From NCBI RefSeq assembly GCF_014639155.1, contig NZ_BMFT01000001.1:2852001-2916000 (forward strand): a DNA stretch of 64,000 bases, given 5' to 3'. How positions within the stretch are numbered: the first letter of the stretch is position 1; each line of letters starts with the position of its first letter. Both the position numbers and the translations under genes were made by a program. Source of the DNA: Paenibacillus segetis (GTDB taxonomy: Bacteria; Bacillota; Bacilli; Paenibacillales; Paenibacillaceae). Shown piece by piece: positions 10,489 through 21,200 of the stretch. The notes under the pieces were generated by a model, which saw nothing but the letters and a program-made list of their open reading frames with translations, did not search any database and was not told where the DNA came from.

Positions 10489-11778
10489 TTATTGCTCGGA
10501 CCAAACTACATTACCGCGTACAATCGTCGCGACTGGCCAACCTTTAAGCTTCCAGCCCGTGAATGGCGTATTACGTCCCTTTGAAGCAAATGTTTCAGGA
10601 TCAACAGCTTGTTCCTTCTCTAAATCTACGATGGTCAGATCAGCAGGGGCACCAGGAACAAGTTGCCCCGAGGAGAGCCCGAATACCCTGGCCGGATCAG
10701 CTGTCATACGCTGAATCAACATTGGAAGACTCCAACGGCCCTTCGCGACAAACTCAGTGTAAAGTAGTGGGAATGCCGTTTCGAAACCTACGATTCCGAA
10801 CGGTGCAAGTTCCATTCCTTTTGCTTTCTCTTCCACGCTATGTGGTGCGTGGTCCGTAACGATGATATCAATCGTACCGTCTTCCAAAGCTTCGATGCAT
10901 GCTTGCACATCTCTTTTGGAACGAAGCGGCGGATTCATTTTCCAGTTCGCATCCAGACCAGGGATATCTTCTTCCGAAAGAACAAGATGATGCGGGCAAA
11001 CCTCAGCAGTAACATGGATGCCAATGGATTTAGCCAAACGGATCAATCTAATCGATTGCTCTGTGCTAACGTGACACACATGGTAATGAACCCCTGTTGC
11101 TTCAGCTAGCAGAATGTCTCGCCCAACATGAATCGCTTCTGATTCATTCGGAATTCCCTTCAAACCATGGCGTTTTGCGAACTCTCCTTCAGCCACTGGG
11201 GCACCTACCACTAATGAGTTGTCCTCACAGTGAGCGATGACAGGCATATCAAGTGAATGTGCCAGAGCCATGGCATCCTTCATCATTTGTGCACTTTGTA
11301 CACCAACTCCATCATCGGTAAACCCGATAACTCCAGCTTCCTTCAAAGCTGCAAAATTCGTTAGCTCTCTACCTAACTCACTTTTTGTAATTGCCGCATA
11401 GGGCAATACATTTACTAGACCAGCAGCTTCAGCCTTCTCCTTGACCAAGTTCACAATCTCAGGAGTATCCATTACTGGCCGAGTATTCGGCATACAGGCA
11501 ATCGTTGTGAACCCACCTTTAGCAGCAGATCTAGAGCCTGACTCTATTGTTTCTTTATGTTCAAAACCAGGTTCACGCAAATGCACATGCATATCGATGA
11601 ACCCTGGTGTAACAAGTTTACCTGCGGCATCTATACTTGTAACTTCAGCATCGTTCCCTGAGAACGCAACAAGATCTTCTTCAATTGATTGAATTATTCC
11701 ATCCTGCAAAATAATATGTCTTCGTACTAATTCACCATTGCTATCCAAAACACTTGCGTTCGAAATGATAAGTTGCAT
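10489..11778 (-). CDS. pyrC: Dihydroorotase
   Basis: I place the start at ATG 11778, behind a GGGGG ribosome site (429 residues). A longer frame reaching 11817 has no recognisable site. The metal-binding DMHVHLREPG motif (about residues 62-71) and VTDHAPHS near residue 300 identify a class I dihydroorotase of the amidohydrolase superfamily. It cyclises carbamoyl-aspartate to dihydroorotate. It sits between pyrB and carA as in B. subtilis. Confidence 0.95.
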   Translation of the reverse strand: MQLIISNASVLDSNGELVRRHIILQDGIIQSIEEDLVAFSGNDAEVTSIDAAGKLVTPGFIDMHVHLREPGFEHKETIESGSRSAAKGGFTTIACMPNTRPVMDTPEIVNLVKEKAEAAGLVNVLPYAAITKSELGRELTNFAALKEAGVIGFTDDGVGVQSAQMMKDAMALAHSLDMPVIAHCEDNSLVVGAPVAEGEFAKRHGLKGIPNESEAIHVGRDILLAEATGVHYHVCHVSTEQSIRLIRLAKSIGIHVTAEVCPHHLVLSEEDIPGLDANWKMNPPLRSKRDVQACIEALEDGTIDIIVTDHAPHSVEEKAKGMELAPFGIVGFETAFPLLYTEFVAKGRWSLPMLIQRMTADPARVFGLSSGQLVPGAPADLTIVDLEKEQAVDPETFASKGRNTPFTGWKLKGWPVATIVRGNVVWSEQ

Positions 11779-11833
11779 GAATAAACCCCCGCTCTTTATT
11801 GTGCAATTGCAATACATCCTGCAATTTTGTTGC

Positions 11834-12748
11834 TTATTTCATGGCGCGTTCCATTACCGCCATTCTAATAGGTACTCCATTTGCCATTTGTTTAAAAATT
11901 CTCGATTGAGGATGCTCTACAACGGCATCGTCAATCTCAACATTTCTGTTCACTGGAGCTGGGTGCATGATCATGACGTGTGGAGCAAGCTTTGAAGCTC
12001 TTTCCTCTGTCATGCCATATTGCAATCGATATTGATCCGCTGACTTCAAAATCCCATCAGCGTGGCGTTCTAGCTGTACTCGTAGCATCATAACTACATC
12101 AGCGCAAAGCGCCTCTTCCATAGATACATACGGTGCGTACGCTGCAAGTTCAGGTGCCTGCATACTTTCCGGTGCAGTCAGTTTAACTTCGGCTCCCATC
12201 TTCTGGAGCGCCCACAAGTTTGAGCGTGCCACTCGGCTATGTTTGATATCGCCAATAATCGACACTTTAAGACCTTTCAGTTCACCAAAATGTTGCTTCA
12301 TGGTAAACATATCGAGAAGGGCTTGCGTTGGATGCTCATTGTTACCATCACCCGCGTTAACAAGCGGAACCGATACTTTCGTTGCAAGCTCTTCTAGTAG
12401 ACCTATTGGTTTAAGCCGAATTACTCCGGCGTCGATTCCCATCGATTCCAAAGTACGAACCGTGTCATAAATCGACTCCCCCTTCTCCACGCTAGATACA
12501 GCCGCAGAGAAGTTTAATACTTCAGCACCTAATCGTTTCTGTGCCATTTCAAAAGAAAAGCGTGTACGAGTACTATTCTCAAAAAACATATTAGCAACGA
12601 ATTTATCTTTTAAAACCGGAACGACCTTCTCACTCTGTCCTTCCCAGTAAGCAGCGCGATTGAGTATAGAGATGATCTCAGTCGCGCTTAAGTCTTTAAG
12701 TCCTAGTAAACTCCGTTCTTTTAATAAAGAAGAGGTCATAGTCATCAT
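11834..12748 (-). CDS. pyrB: Aspartate carbamoyltransferase catalytic subunit
   Basis: The ATG at 12748 lies one base after the pyrR stop and behind GGGGGG (304 residues). The carbamoyl-phosphate-binding motif ENSTRTRFSFE (about residues 50-60), the HPTQALLD motif and the PAPVNR segment identify ATCase. It condenses carbamoyl phosphate and aspartate. No pyrI regulatory gene is present, as expected for Firmicutes. Confidence 0.96.
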   Translation of the reverse strand: MMTMTSSLLKERSLLGLKDLSATEIISILNRAAYWEGQSEKVVPVLKDKFVANMFFENSTRTRFSFEMAQKRLGAEVLNFSAAVSSVEKGESIYDTVRTLESMGIDAGVIRLKPIGLLEELATKVSVPLVNAGDGNNEHPTQALLDMFTMKQHFGELKGLKVSIIGDIKHSRVARSNLWALQKMGAEVKLTAPESMQAPELAAYAPYVSMEEALCADVVMMLRVQLERHADGILKSADQYRLQYGMTEERASKLAPHVMIMHPAPVNRNVEIDDAVVEHPQSRIFKQMANGVPIRMAVMERAMK

Positions 12749-12749
12749 G

Positions 12750-13409
<660 letters not shown>

Positions 13410-13469
13410 TCATGTGGATCCAAGGCAAGATCAACGCTATTATAAGCGTAGTCTTCCCTAAAAACCCAT

Positions 13470-13506
13470 TCACGTTACCTTGCCAGCCTCACGGGACTGA
13501 ATTAAA
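13470..13506 (-). promoter_or_regulatory. PyrR-binding loop (anti-antiterminator) of the pyr leader
   Basis: The minus strand reads CAGTCCCGTGAGGCTGGCAA. This fits the conserved PyrR-binding core (UCCnGnGAGGcU in a stem-loop) known from B. subtilis. It lies about 100 bases upstream of the attenuator stem. Confidence 0.85.
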
Positions 13507-13527
13507 GGTTCTTATTGATTTACATGA

Positions 13528-13556
13528 ATTATGACAGAATGCGCTATGCCTGTCAA
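13528..13556 (-). promoter_or_regulatory. SigA-type promoter of the pyr operon
   Basis: The -35 is TTGACA (13551-13556) and the -10 is CATAAT (13528-13533), with exactly 17 bases between. Transcription would start near 13521 and give a leader of about 225 bases containing the PyrR loop and attenuator. Confidence 0.85.
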
Positions 13557-13705
13557 GACAACGAACCTGGTAATTGATTGTAATTCCATGACAAGGAAAA
13601 CTATACAAATCGTACCTCTGTCGATTCACAAATGATGTAGTACTTTTAATAATTATACATTATTATTTATATTTATGCAACGATGTAATCTGCTTATACT
13701 TTTAC
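13557..13705. other. AT-rich spacer between the pyr promoter and the dapL terminator
   Basis: Together with the leader this makes a gap of about 470 bases without a coding gene. The outer part is very AT-rich (run of ATTATT/TTATAT around 13650-13675) and could act as an UP element. I see no ORF or repeat in it. Confidence 0.5.
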
Positions 13706-13748
13706 AAAAAAAACAAAAAGAGGATTCGAATTTCTTCGCATCCTCTTT
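13706..13748 (-). terminator. Terminator of the dapL-like gene
   Basis: AAAGAGGATGCGAA and TTCGAATCCTCTTT pair with one mismatch. The minus strand then reads TTGTTTTTTTTG. It lies just after the stop at 13766. Confidence 0.85.
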
Positions 13749-13765
13749 GGCCTTCAGATTTTCAA

Positions 13766-15019
13766 TTAAAACTGAAATTGAACCTTCCCTAAGCGTTTCT
13801 TAATTTCTGAAATAACAGCTCGTTCCGCAACCTCATCGCTTGCCATAAACGTCACAGAAAAACGAATAAAGCGGCCAGCATCATCCCATGGTACTGTTGA
13901 AATCAGATGTTCTCGAATAAGATACTGGGAAAAGTCTTCTGCCGACTGAAAAGTAGGTCCTCCCACGACAGCCTTCGGTGCTTCTACGTATAAGAAAAAT
14001 GAACCTTTCGGCTTCTTCGCTGTAAATCCAAGTTCATTCAAAGCATGAACTAACATTTCGTGACGACGTGAATACTTGAGAGAAATGGATCTTGTAATTT
14101 CAGGGTGAGCTAATCCATATGCTGCTGCTTTTTGAATCGCGATAAATTGACCTGAATCATTATTATCTTTCACATCGCTAAATGCCTTCACAATGAGCGG
14201 ATTACCTGCGACAAAACCTATTCTCCACCCTGTCATATTAAATGATTTCGACAATGAATGTAGTTCAACTCCAACATCTTTGGCACCAGGAACAGAAAGG
14301 AAGCTCAGTGGCTTTTGCCCATCATAGGTTAAAGCTGCGTAAGGGGCATCATGTATGATGACGACATTATATTTCTTCGCCCATTCAATCGCTTCCGCAA
14401 AAAATTCTCTCGTAGCACTAGCACCCGTTGGATTGTTTGGATAATTTAGATACAATAGTTTGGCTCTGAGAGCAATGTCGACCGGGATCGAATCCAGATC
14501 AGGCAGAAAGTTATTCTCTTCCGTTAGTTGTACTGTATACACTTCGCCGCCCAAATATTTTGTGTGTGTACCTAGAATTGGATAACCAGGAACGGTAAGA
14601 ATCGTAATGTCGCCAGGATTAATAAAGCAGGTAGGAAGCATGGCTAATGCAGGTTTGGAGCCGATGGAATGCACGACTTCCGTAATGGGGTCAATCCCAG
14701 CTACTGAGAATACCTCTTCTAGATACTGCGTAGCTGCTTCTTTGAACTCCTGTATACCGTTGTCAGCATATCCCCGGTTCTCGAGCTTAGCTGCCTCTTC
14801 AGCCAGTTTGGACACAATGCCAGCATCCGCCATATCATCAGGCTCGCCGATTCCCATGTCGATCAGTTCCACATCAGGATAATTCTTTTTCGCCGCTGCT
14901 TTTGCCCGTTTGATCTTCTCAAATTTATATATTGCTGTATCTTTACCGTAATTCGCCCCACCGATACGGTCAGCAAATTGGCTCTGAATATAGGTATCTA
15001 GGTAATTCTCTATTGTCAT
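13766..15019 (-). CDS. dapL: LL-diaminopimelate aminotransferase-like class I/II aminotransferase
   Basis: The protein has 417 residues from the ATG at 15019, which has AAGGAG 9 bases upstream. A fold-type I PLP enzyme is shown by NYPNNPTG, HDAPYAAL and the Schiff-base Lys in SLSKSFNMTGWRIGF. The N-terminal block (GIGEPDD, RGYADNGI) resembles the DapL group that converts tetrahydrodipicolinate to LL-DAP in one step. That would feed meso-DAP to MurE. A related aminotransferase of another specificity cannot be excluded. Its own terminator and about 350 bp upstream suggest a single-gene unit inserted between pyr and rluD. Confidence 0.75.
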   Translation of the reverse strand: MTIENYLDTYIQSQFADRIGGANYGKDTAIYKFEKIKRAKAAAKKNYPDVELIDMGIGEPDDMADAGIVSKLAEEAAKLENRGYADNGIQEFKEAATQYLEEVFSVAGIDPITEVVHSIGSKPALAMLPTCFINPGDITILTVPGYPILGTHTKYLGGEVYTVQLTEENNFLPDLDSIPVDIALRAKLLYLNYPNNPTGASATREFFAEAIEWAKKYNVVIIHDAPYAALTYDGQKPLSFLSVPGAKDVGVELHSLSKSFNMTGWRIGFVAGNPLIVKAFSDVKDNNDSGQFIAIQKAAAYGLAHPEITRSISLKYSRRHEMLVHALNELGFTAKKPKGSFFLYVEAPKAVVGGPTFQSAEDFSQYLIREHLISTVPWDDAGRFIRFSVTFMASDEVAERAVISEIKKRLGKVQFQF

Positions 15020-15296
15020 ATCATCCATCTCCTTCAAAGAAAATCTACTTTATTAAATATGCCGGAAGATGGAATTTTAGAGAATGGACTAATTACCACA
15101 ACGTTTGTACTTTTTATTCCATAAGGCTAGCGCAAGAGCAACAAGACGCTACAGATTCGGATGATTCTTCCAATCGCTGTTAAATCCAGATTTCCTGAAT
15201 GAATGGGGTCTAGGATGAAAATCAAGGACTTAAAGGCGACCGCTCCGCTTTTCCAGAATCATTTCGATCCTCCGCTACATTGCTCTAACAACTCTC
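15020..15296. other. Non-coding gap upstream of dapL
   Basis: I see no convincing ORF. A possible minus-strand promoter is TTGTGG and TAAAAT, 16 bases apart (about 15074-15101). Around 15240-15285 there is a GC-rich stretch (CGCTCCGCTTTTCC, then TTTCGATCCTCCGC) that resembles a stretch near 50205 and, loosely, the hairpin repeats at 25.6-25.9 kb. The rluD terminator follows. Confidence 0.4.
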
Positions 15297-15356
15297 ATAA
15301 AAAACACCCCTTGTGTTAATTCGCTCAGAAGCGAAATAACATCAAGAGGTGTTTTA
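15297..15356 (-). terminator. Terminator after rluD
   Basis: A long stem runs from AAAACACC to GGTGTTTT, with an inner TTCGCT/AGCGAA hairpin and a T-run at its 3' end. It lies immediately downstream of rluD. Confidence 0.85.
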
Positions 15357-15373
15357 TCATAGTGATTCTATAA

Positions 15374-16321
15374 CTACCGATTACGAAGTGCATGAAGTAG
15401 TTCTTCCATATCCGTTGGTAATGGAGCGGTAAACTCCAAGTACTCTTCGCTAGAAGGATGAACAAATCCAAGAACTGCGGCATGCAAAGCTTGTCCGTCC
15501 ATCTTAATGCCTTTACTTCGGCCATACATAGGATCACCCACTAGTGGATGACCTATAAATTTCATGTGAACACGAATTTGATGTGTTCTTCCCGTCTCGA
15601 GCTTTAACTCCAGAAGCGTATAATCACCGAAACGTTCCATAACTTGAAAATGCGTTATCGCATGCTTACTGTTACGATCAATGACCGTATACATTTTACG
15701 ATCATGAGGATCTCGCCCAATCGGAGCATCCACAGTCCCCTGATCATGACTCAAGTTGCCATGAACAAGTGCAAAATATTTACGGGTTGCAGTGTGCTCT
15801 TTAAGCTGGGCAGCAAGTGAAGCATGTGCTTTATCATTCTTAGCGGCCATAATCAAACCAGAGGTATCTTTATCAATTCGATGAACAATACCTGGGCGTA
15901 ATTCTCCGTTTATACCAGAAAGATCCTGGCAGTGATGCATCAATGCATTCACTAATGTACCTGTTGAATGCCCTGGAGCAGGATGCACAACCATGCCCCG
16001 CTTTTTGTTGACCACAATAACATCTTTATCTTCGAAGTAGACATCCAGTGGAATATTCTCAGGAACAATTTCAGCATATTCCGGTTCAGGGACAACTAAC
16101 GTTACCGTGTCACCTTCAGCCACTTTATAATTCACTTTGACTTGTGCTCCATTAACTGTGATATCCCCATTTTGAATCCAAAGTTGAATTTGGCTACGAG
16201 AAATATCCTCGTCAAGTAGCGATTTAACATATTTATCAATCCGATCCTTGGCTGATGCAGCCTCTACCTTCCACTCCATCATTCCGTCTTCCGAATCAGC
16301 TAAGGGTTTATTCTCGTTCAT
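15374..16321 (-). CDS. rluD: RluA/RluD-family 23S rRNA pseudouridine synthase
   Basis: The 315-residue protein has an N-terminal S4 RNA-binding domain (about residues 22-75) and a catalytic domain with HRIDKDTSGL, whose Asp is the nucleophile, and LETGRTHQIRVH. It should isomerise uridines in 23S rRNA. Which positions it modifies is not evident. The start overlaps the end of lspA by four bases (ATGA), so the two are co-translated. It corresponds to B. subtilis ylyB. Confidence 0.93.
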   Translation of the reverse strand: MNENKPLADSEDGMMEWKVEAASAKDRIDKYVKSLLDEDISRSQIQLWIQNGDITVNGAQVKVNYKVAEGDTVTLVVPEPEYAEIVPENIPLDVYFEDKDVIVVNKKRGMVVHPAPGHSTGTLVNALMHHCQDLSGINGELRPGIVHRIDKDTSGLIMAAKNDKAHASLAAQLKEHTATRKYFALVHGNLSHDQGTVDAPIGRDPHDRKMYTVIDRNSKHAITHFQVMERFGDYTLLELKLETGRTHQIRVHMKFIGHPLVGDPMYGRSKGIKMDGQALHAAVLGFVHPSSEEYLEFTAPLPTDMEELLHALRNR

Positions 16322-16818
16322 ACCTTCTCCTCTTGTTGTTCTTGTGCTGAAACGGCAGTCCGTTTCTCTCTGCGTATTTCAAGGAATGAATCCAGCACAA
16401 TTAAGATCACTCCAACAACAATACATGAATCCGCCACGTTAAAAATCGGGAATGTATAGGTACCGAAATTAAACTGAAGGAAATCAACAACTTCACCACT
16501 TACAGCACGGTCCAAGAAGTTGCCTAGAGCTCCGCCCAATACAAGGGACAACGCTATAGGAAGCATTTTGTTAGGAGAGTGCTTCACTTTTTGTAAATAC
16601 CACACAATGGCGACAACAACAACTGTTGTTATCACAATAAAGAACACCCGTCGGCCTTCCAATATTCCGAATGCCGCACCGCTGTTGCGGTGGGATGTAA
16701 TGAGGAAGAAGTTTCCTATAATTGGAATTTGATCACCGTACTCCATTCCGGTTGCAATCAAATACTTCGTTCCTTGGTCAATAAGAAAAACAATCAATGC
16801 GATGAGAAAGTATACCAC
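16318..16818 (-). CDS. lspA: Lipoprotein signal peptidase II
   Basis: Four transmembrane helices and the aspartyl protease motifs NxxGAAFG and FNVADSCIVVG identify LspA, which cleaves prolipoproteins after lipidation. I choose GTG at 16818 (166 residues, starting VYFLIALIVFLIDQ). GAGGTGA lies 8 bases upstream and family members begin at this point. A longer form from GTG 16878 adds 20 hydrophilic residues and is less likely. Lipoprotein clients in this window include OppA, the ABC adaptor and the 26558 protein. Confidence 0.93.
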   Translation of the reverse strand: MVYFLIALIVFLIDQGTKYLIATGMEYGDQIPIIGNFFLITSHRNSGAAFGILEGRRVFFIVITTVVVVAIVWYLQKVKHSPNKMLPIALSLVLGGALGNFLDRAVSGEVVDFLQFNFGTYTFPIFNVADSCIVVGVILIVLDSFLEIRREKRTAVSAQEQQEEKV

Positions 16819-17024
16819 GCAGCTAGTCACCTCGTTTTTCGTCTTACTGCCAACACGTACGGCGGCAGAATTAACCACATATAAGCCTTGTATATTGTAG
16901 CACAGCGGGAATTAACCCGTCCATGCACGAAAGGATTTTCCTTAGGTAAATCGTCGCATTGTTGCGCAAAATACCATCATGACGAAATACCCACTGACAC
17001 GTTTATTATGAGAGGAGTCTTTAC

Positions 17025-17759
17025 ATGCCACATCTGACGCAGTATCAGTTGACTGAACTTAAATCCAAGCTCCAAGCTGATCAAGAAAGTCTTAAAGAAC
17101 GTCTCACACAAAATGATCATTACGGAGTCGGCCAATCCTTACGAGACAATACAAGTGAATTCAGTTCACTCGACAATCACCCCGCCGATATAGGAACGGA
17201 ACTCTTTGAACGGGAAAAGGATCTTGCGCTCTGCGATCATGACGAATTGCAATTGACCCGAATTGAAGATGCTTTAGAGCGAATCGATAAGGGCAATTAT
17301 GGGGTATGCGTAACCTGCGGTAATCCAATCAGCTTCCAACGGTTGAGTGCCATCCCCGAGACTGCTTACTGTAAAGAACACAGTCCTCAATCCGTTGTCT
17401 CAACCGATCGACCCGTAGAAGAGGAAATATTATCACCCCCGTTCGGACGCACCAGTATGGACGAATACGAGAATCCCGGATTTGACGGTGAGGACACCTG
17501 GCAAATTTTAGAGGCATATGGAACTTCTACTTCTCCCGCATATTCCGAAGATGCTGATATTGGCAGTTACGACGATATGGGAATTGAATCAGACCGTGAA
17601 ATGGACGGATTTGTTGAATCTTATGAGAGTTACGTTGCCACAGATATTTATGGACAAAATGTATTCTTTTATCGTAATGGTCAATATCAAGAGTTAATGA
17701 GTTCTACAGAACATCTAGATAGTGAAGACTCTTTGGGAACTGGACCTAATACGTATTAA
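17025..17759 (+). CDS. TraR/DksA-type zinc-finger protein (YteA/YlyA-like)
   Basis: This 244-residue protein has an N-terminal coiled-coil pair (about residues 5-95, mostly charged helices). A C4-like finger follows, CVTCGNPI then CKEH (about residues 102-128). The tail is long, acidic and rich in Tyr, Ser and Asp (about residues 130-244) with no recognised domain. AGAGGAG precedes the ATG. DksA-like proteins act at the RNA polymerase secondary channel. For the Gram-positive members the role is less clear. B. subtilis has ylyA at the equivalent place between ileS and lspA. Here the gene is on the strand opposite its neighbours. Confidence 0.85.
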   Translation: MPHLTQYQLTELKSKLQADQESLKERLTQNDHYGVGQSLRDNTSEFSSLDNHPADIGTELFEREKDLALCDHDELQLTRIEDALERIDKGNYGVCVTCGNPISFQRLSAIPETAYCKEHSPQSVVSTDRPVEEEILSPPFGRTSMDEYENPGFDGEDTWQILEAYGTSTSPAYSEDADIGSYDDMGIESDREMDGFVESYESYVATDIYGQNVFFYRNGQYQELMSSTEHLDSEDSLGTGPNTY

Positions 17760-18114
17760 GATCAAGCTGTCGTTGGACGATCCGAACGATGTCGGCAATA
17801 TAATCACCAATAATAGGGAGATTGAGCGCACCGAGCAGCTGCAGCACATAAATGATCGTCGCCGCAAAAAAAGTAAAGCCAACCGCGATTCCGACACCTT
17901 TGGCTACTCCAGAAAGGATATTAAGCCATATCAGGCGCCAGGGACGGTTTAACAGTTCGGTATATTCTGCAATGCGTGATCGTTCAAGCTGCCTAGTCCA
18001 AGTCAACGTCAAGCGGTACAGCGCACTAATCTGCTCTTCTGGAGTTCCAGGGATGGTCTCTTCTTCGGAATTGACGACTCCTGTTCCAGATACCTTTCCA
18101 TTACGATGAATCAT
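17746..18114 (-). CDS. DUF5665-type small membrane protein
   Basis: The protein has 122 residues, with one or two hydrophobic segments (about residues 65-90 and 92-108) after a hydrophilic N-terminus. The arrangement is that of the DUF5665 family, which I recall in spore-forming Bacilli. No function is known to me. Its stop lies inside the coding end of the 17025 gene, so the two convergent genes overlap by 14 bp. Confidence 0.65.
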   Translation of the reverse strand: MIHRNGKVSGTGVVNSEEETIPGTPEEQISALYRLTLTWTRQLERSRIAEYTELLNRPWRLIWLNILSGVAKGVGIAVGFTFFAATIIYVLQLLGALNLPIIGDYIADIVRIVQRQLDLNTY

Positions 18115-18157
18115 TCAATCATCCCATCCTCTTCTCTTGGAGGCACTTCATTCTGCT

Positions 18158-18218
18158 AAAATACAAACGAGCCAGGCCCCTTATTTCTAAGGATAAAGCC
18201 ATAGCTCGTTTGTTTTTG
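18158..18218. terminator. Terminator between ileS and the DUF5665 gene
   Basis: ACAAACGAGC (18163-18172) pairs with GCTCGTTTGT (18204-18213), with an inner CCTTA/TAAGG stem. T-rich sequence follows on both strands (TTTTTG on plus, ATTTTAG on minus). Position and direction suit ileS transcription. Confidence 0.75.
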
Positions 18219-18274
18219 AGTTTATTCTAGTATGACCTTCTAACGTTTTGGTCATTCAAAAAAACCCTTAAGTC

Positions 18275-21200
18275 TTAAGCTTCAATATAAATATCAATCT
18301 TCTTAGCACCTAGTTCAACGGTCGTTCCAGCGCCTTCACCTTTACCGAAGTCTAGATCAGTAATCAACACATTGTCACGGAGTACATCTTCAAAAGCAGT
18401 AATTGCCGCTTTCAGCTCATCATCTACATCCAAGCTGAGGCGAACTCTCTTTTCGATAGGTAAATCCAATTTTTTACGTGTATCCTGAACCGCACGAACA
18501 ACCTCACGAACCCAGCCCTCCTGCTCCAATTCCGGAGTGATATCACTGTTCAATGCAACGGTGATACCGTAACCCGACGCCGAAGCGAATCCAGGTTTGG
18601 CTTGCTTCTCGATGAGGAGTTCTTCGGTTGTAACAACCAACTCTTCACCTTCAGGAGAGGTCACGTTGAATTGACCGTTAGCTACTACCTGAGCGGTTTC
18701 TTCAGCAGCTAGCCCCTTCATATAATTTTGCAAGAAGCCTACATTTTTACCGTATTTTTTCCCCGCTACTTTAAGATTTAACTTTAATGTGAAATCTACA
18801 AATCCGCTATCACTCGTCTCGATTTCAATCGTTTTAACATTGATTTCTTCCTTGATGATATCTTCATATTCAGCCACATTAAAATCTCGGTCCATGGATA
18901 CAATCAGACTGGATAATGGTTGACGCGTCTTGATTCCAACCTCATTACGAACATTCCGGGCAAGCTCGACAATTTGACGCGCGCTTTCCATATCTCTTTC
19001 CAGCTCAAGATCGATCAGCGATTCATCAACTTTCGGATAATCCGCGAAATGTACACTTTCTCCGCCACCTAGGTTTGTAAAGATCTCCTCGGATAGCAGC
19101 GGTGTATATGGAGCCATTAGTTTGGATAACGTCAACAGCACAGATGTTAATGTGCCATAGGCGGACAATTTATCCTCACCAAGCCCACTTCCCCAGAACC
19201 GATCACGAGAACGACGGATATACCAGTTACTCAACTCATCAACGAAGACTTCAATCGCTTTAGCTGGATTGAGGAAATCGTTCACTTCAAGGCCCTTACT
19301 TACAACTTGAATCAAACTATTGAGGCGAGATAGAATCCAGCGATCCAGTTTATTATCCGACGGTTTGTATGGGTGCTCTTCCGGATTGTATCCATCAATA
19401 GAAGCATACAAAGTCAGAAATGCATGTGTATTTACCAATGTATCAATCACTTTAGATTTAGCTTCAGCTACAATTCCTTTAGAGAAACGTTTACTGTTCC
19501 ACGGAGCACTATCCGCAAGCAACGCCCAACGGAAGGCATCCGTACCAAATTCATCAATGATCTCCCAAGGACTGATTACGTTACCTTTGGATTTGGACAT
19601 CTTCTGACCATTCTCATCCAAGATGTGACCTGTCGATATAACAGCCTTGTACGGTGCTTTACCGTTATATAGTGTTGATACTGCAAGTAAGCTGTAGAAC
19701 CAGCCACGCGTCTGGTCAATCCCTTCACAGATCATATCCGCAGGGTATTGATCCTCGAATGTTGCTTCGTTCTCAAAAGGATAGTGATGCTGTGCAAAAG
19801 GCATCGATCCACTGTCGAACCAAACGTCGATAACCTCAGGTGTCCGGGTCATCACTCCATCCTCACAGAATGGCGATTTCAGCTTAATCGCGTCAACATA
19901 TGGCTTATGCAGCTCGATATCCTCCGGTACATCTCCAATCGCACGAGCGCGTAGATCCGCAATGCTACTTGGAGCATACTCTTTGCCCGTCTTATCACAA
20001 ACCCAAACGTTTAGCGGAGTTCCCCAATAGCGATTACGGCTGATATTCCAATCTACAAGGTCTTCAAGGAACTTACCAAATCTGCCTTCGCGAATATGTC
20101 CTGGATACCAGTCAACCTCATTGTTATTAGCGATCAATTGATCCTTGACAGCAGTTGTCTTAATGAACCAGCTTTCAGTCGCATAGTAGAGCAGCGGTGT
20201 TTTGCAGCGCCAGCAGAATGGGTAACTGTGTTCATATTTTTCTTTGCTATATAACAATCCGCGATCAGCAAGCATTTTTACGATATCAACATCGCAATCT
20301 TTGACGAACTTGCCAGCAAGATCACTCACGATATCTTCATAACGACCTTGAAGGTTAACGACATTCTTAAATTCAATGTTGTTCTCACGGCAAGTTTTAT
20401 AGTCATCCTCACCATGTGCAGGTGCAATATGAACAATCCCCGTTCCGCTTGCATCTGTAACGAAGTCCGCAGCCACAATAACTAGCCCGTTCTCCGGTTT
20501 GATGTAATTAAACGGTGCGTCATAAGTTTTACCTACTAAATCAGATCCCTTAATCGGTGAAAGCACCTCATATTCACCCTTCATTACACTTTCGACCAGA
20601 TTTTCGGCAACGATATAAATACCATCTTCTTGTTTCACCCGTACATAGGTTAGAGCCGGATTTACTGCCAGTGCGGAGTGCCCAGGGAGGGTCCAAGGTG
20701 TAGTCGTCCAAGCTAGTACAAATTCACCGCTATCCTTAAGCTTAAATTTAGCCGTAGCACTTAAATCCTTAACATCCTCATAGCCTTGTGCAACTTCATG
20801 CGAGCTAAGTGTCGTCTCACAACTTGGACAGTAAGGACTGACGCGGTGTCCACGATACAGTAACCCTTTGCTATGAATCGTAGACAGCAAATGCCAAACC
20901 GTCTCAACATAGCTATTTTTCATCGTAATATAAGGATCATTTAGATCCGTCCAATATCCAATAGCTTCAGTAAGTTCTCTCCATTGTTTCTCATATTCAA
21001 ATACACTAGCTTTACATTTCTCAATAAATTTTTCCACGCCGTAGGTTTCAATTTCATGCTTACCTGAAATCCCAAGCTGCTTCTCAACACCAAGTTCAAC
21101 AGGTAGTCCATGTGTATCCCAACCCGCTTTACGCACAACGCGATAACCATTCATCGTTTGATAACGACCGATGAAATCCTTAATAACCCGGCCTAATACA

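Noticed and set aside
15235..15290. Relation of the CGCTCCGCT stretch here and near 50205 to the 25.6-25.9 kb repeats
   Set aside because: Only short, low-complexity similarity is visible by eye, not enough to claim further copies.
16818..16878. Longer lspA start at 16878
   Set aside because: It would add 20 hydrophilic residues before the first helix, unlike the family. GTG 16818 has a well-spaced ribosome site.
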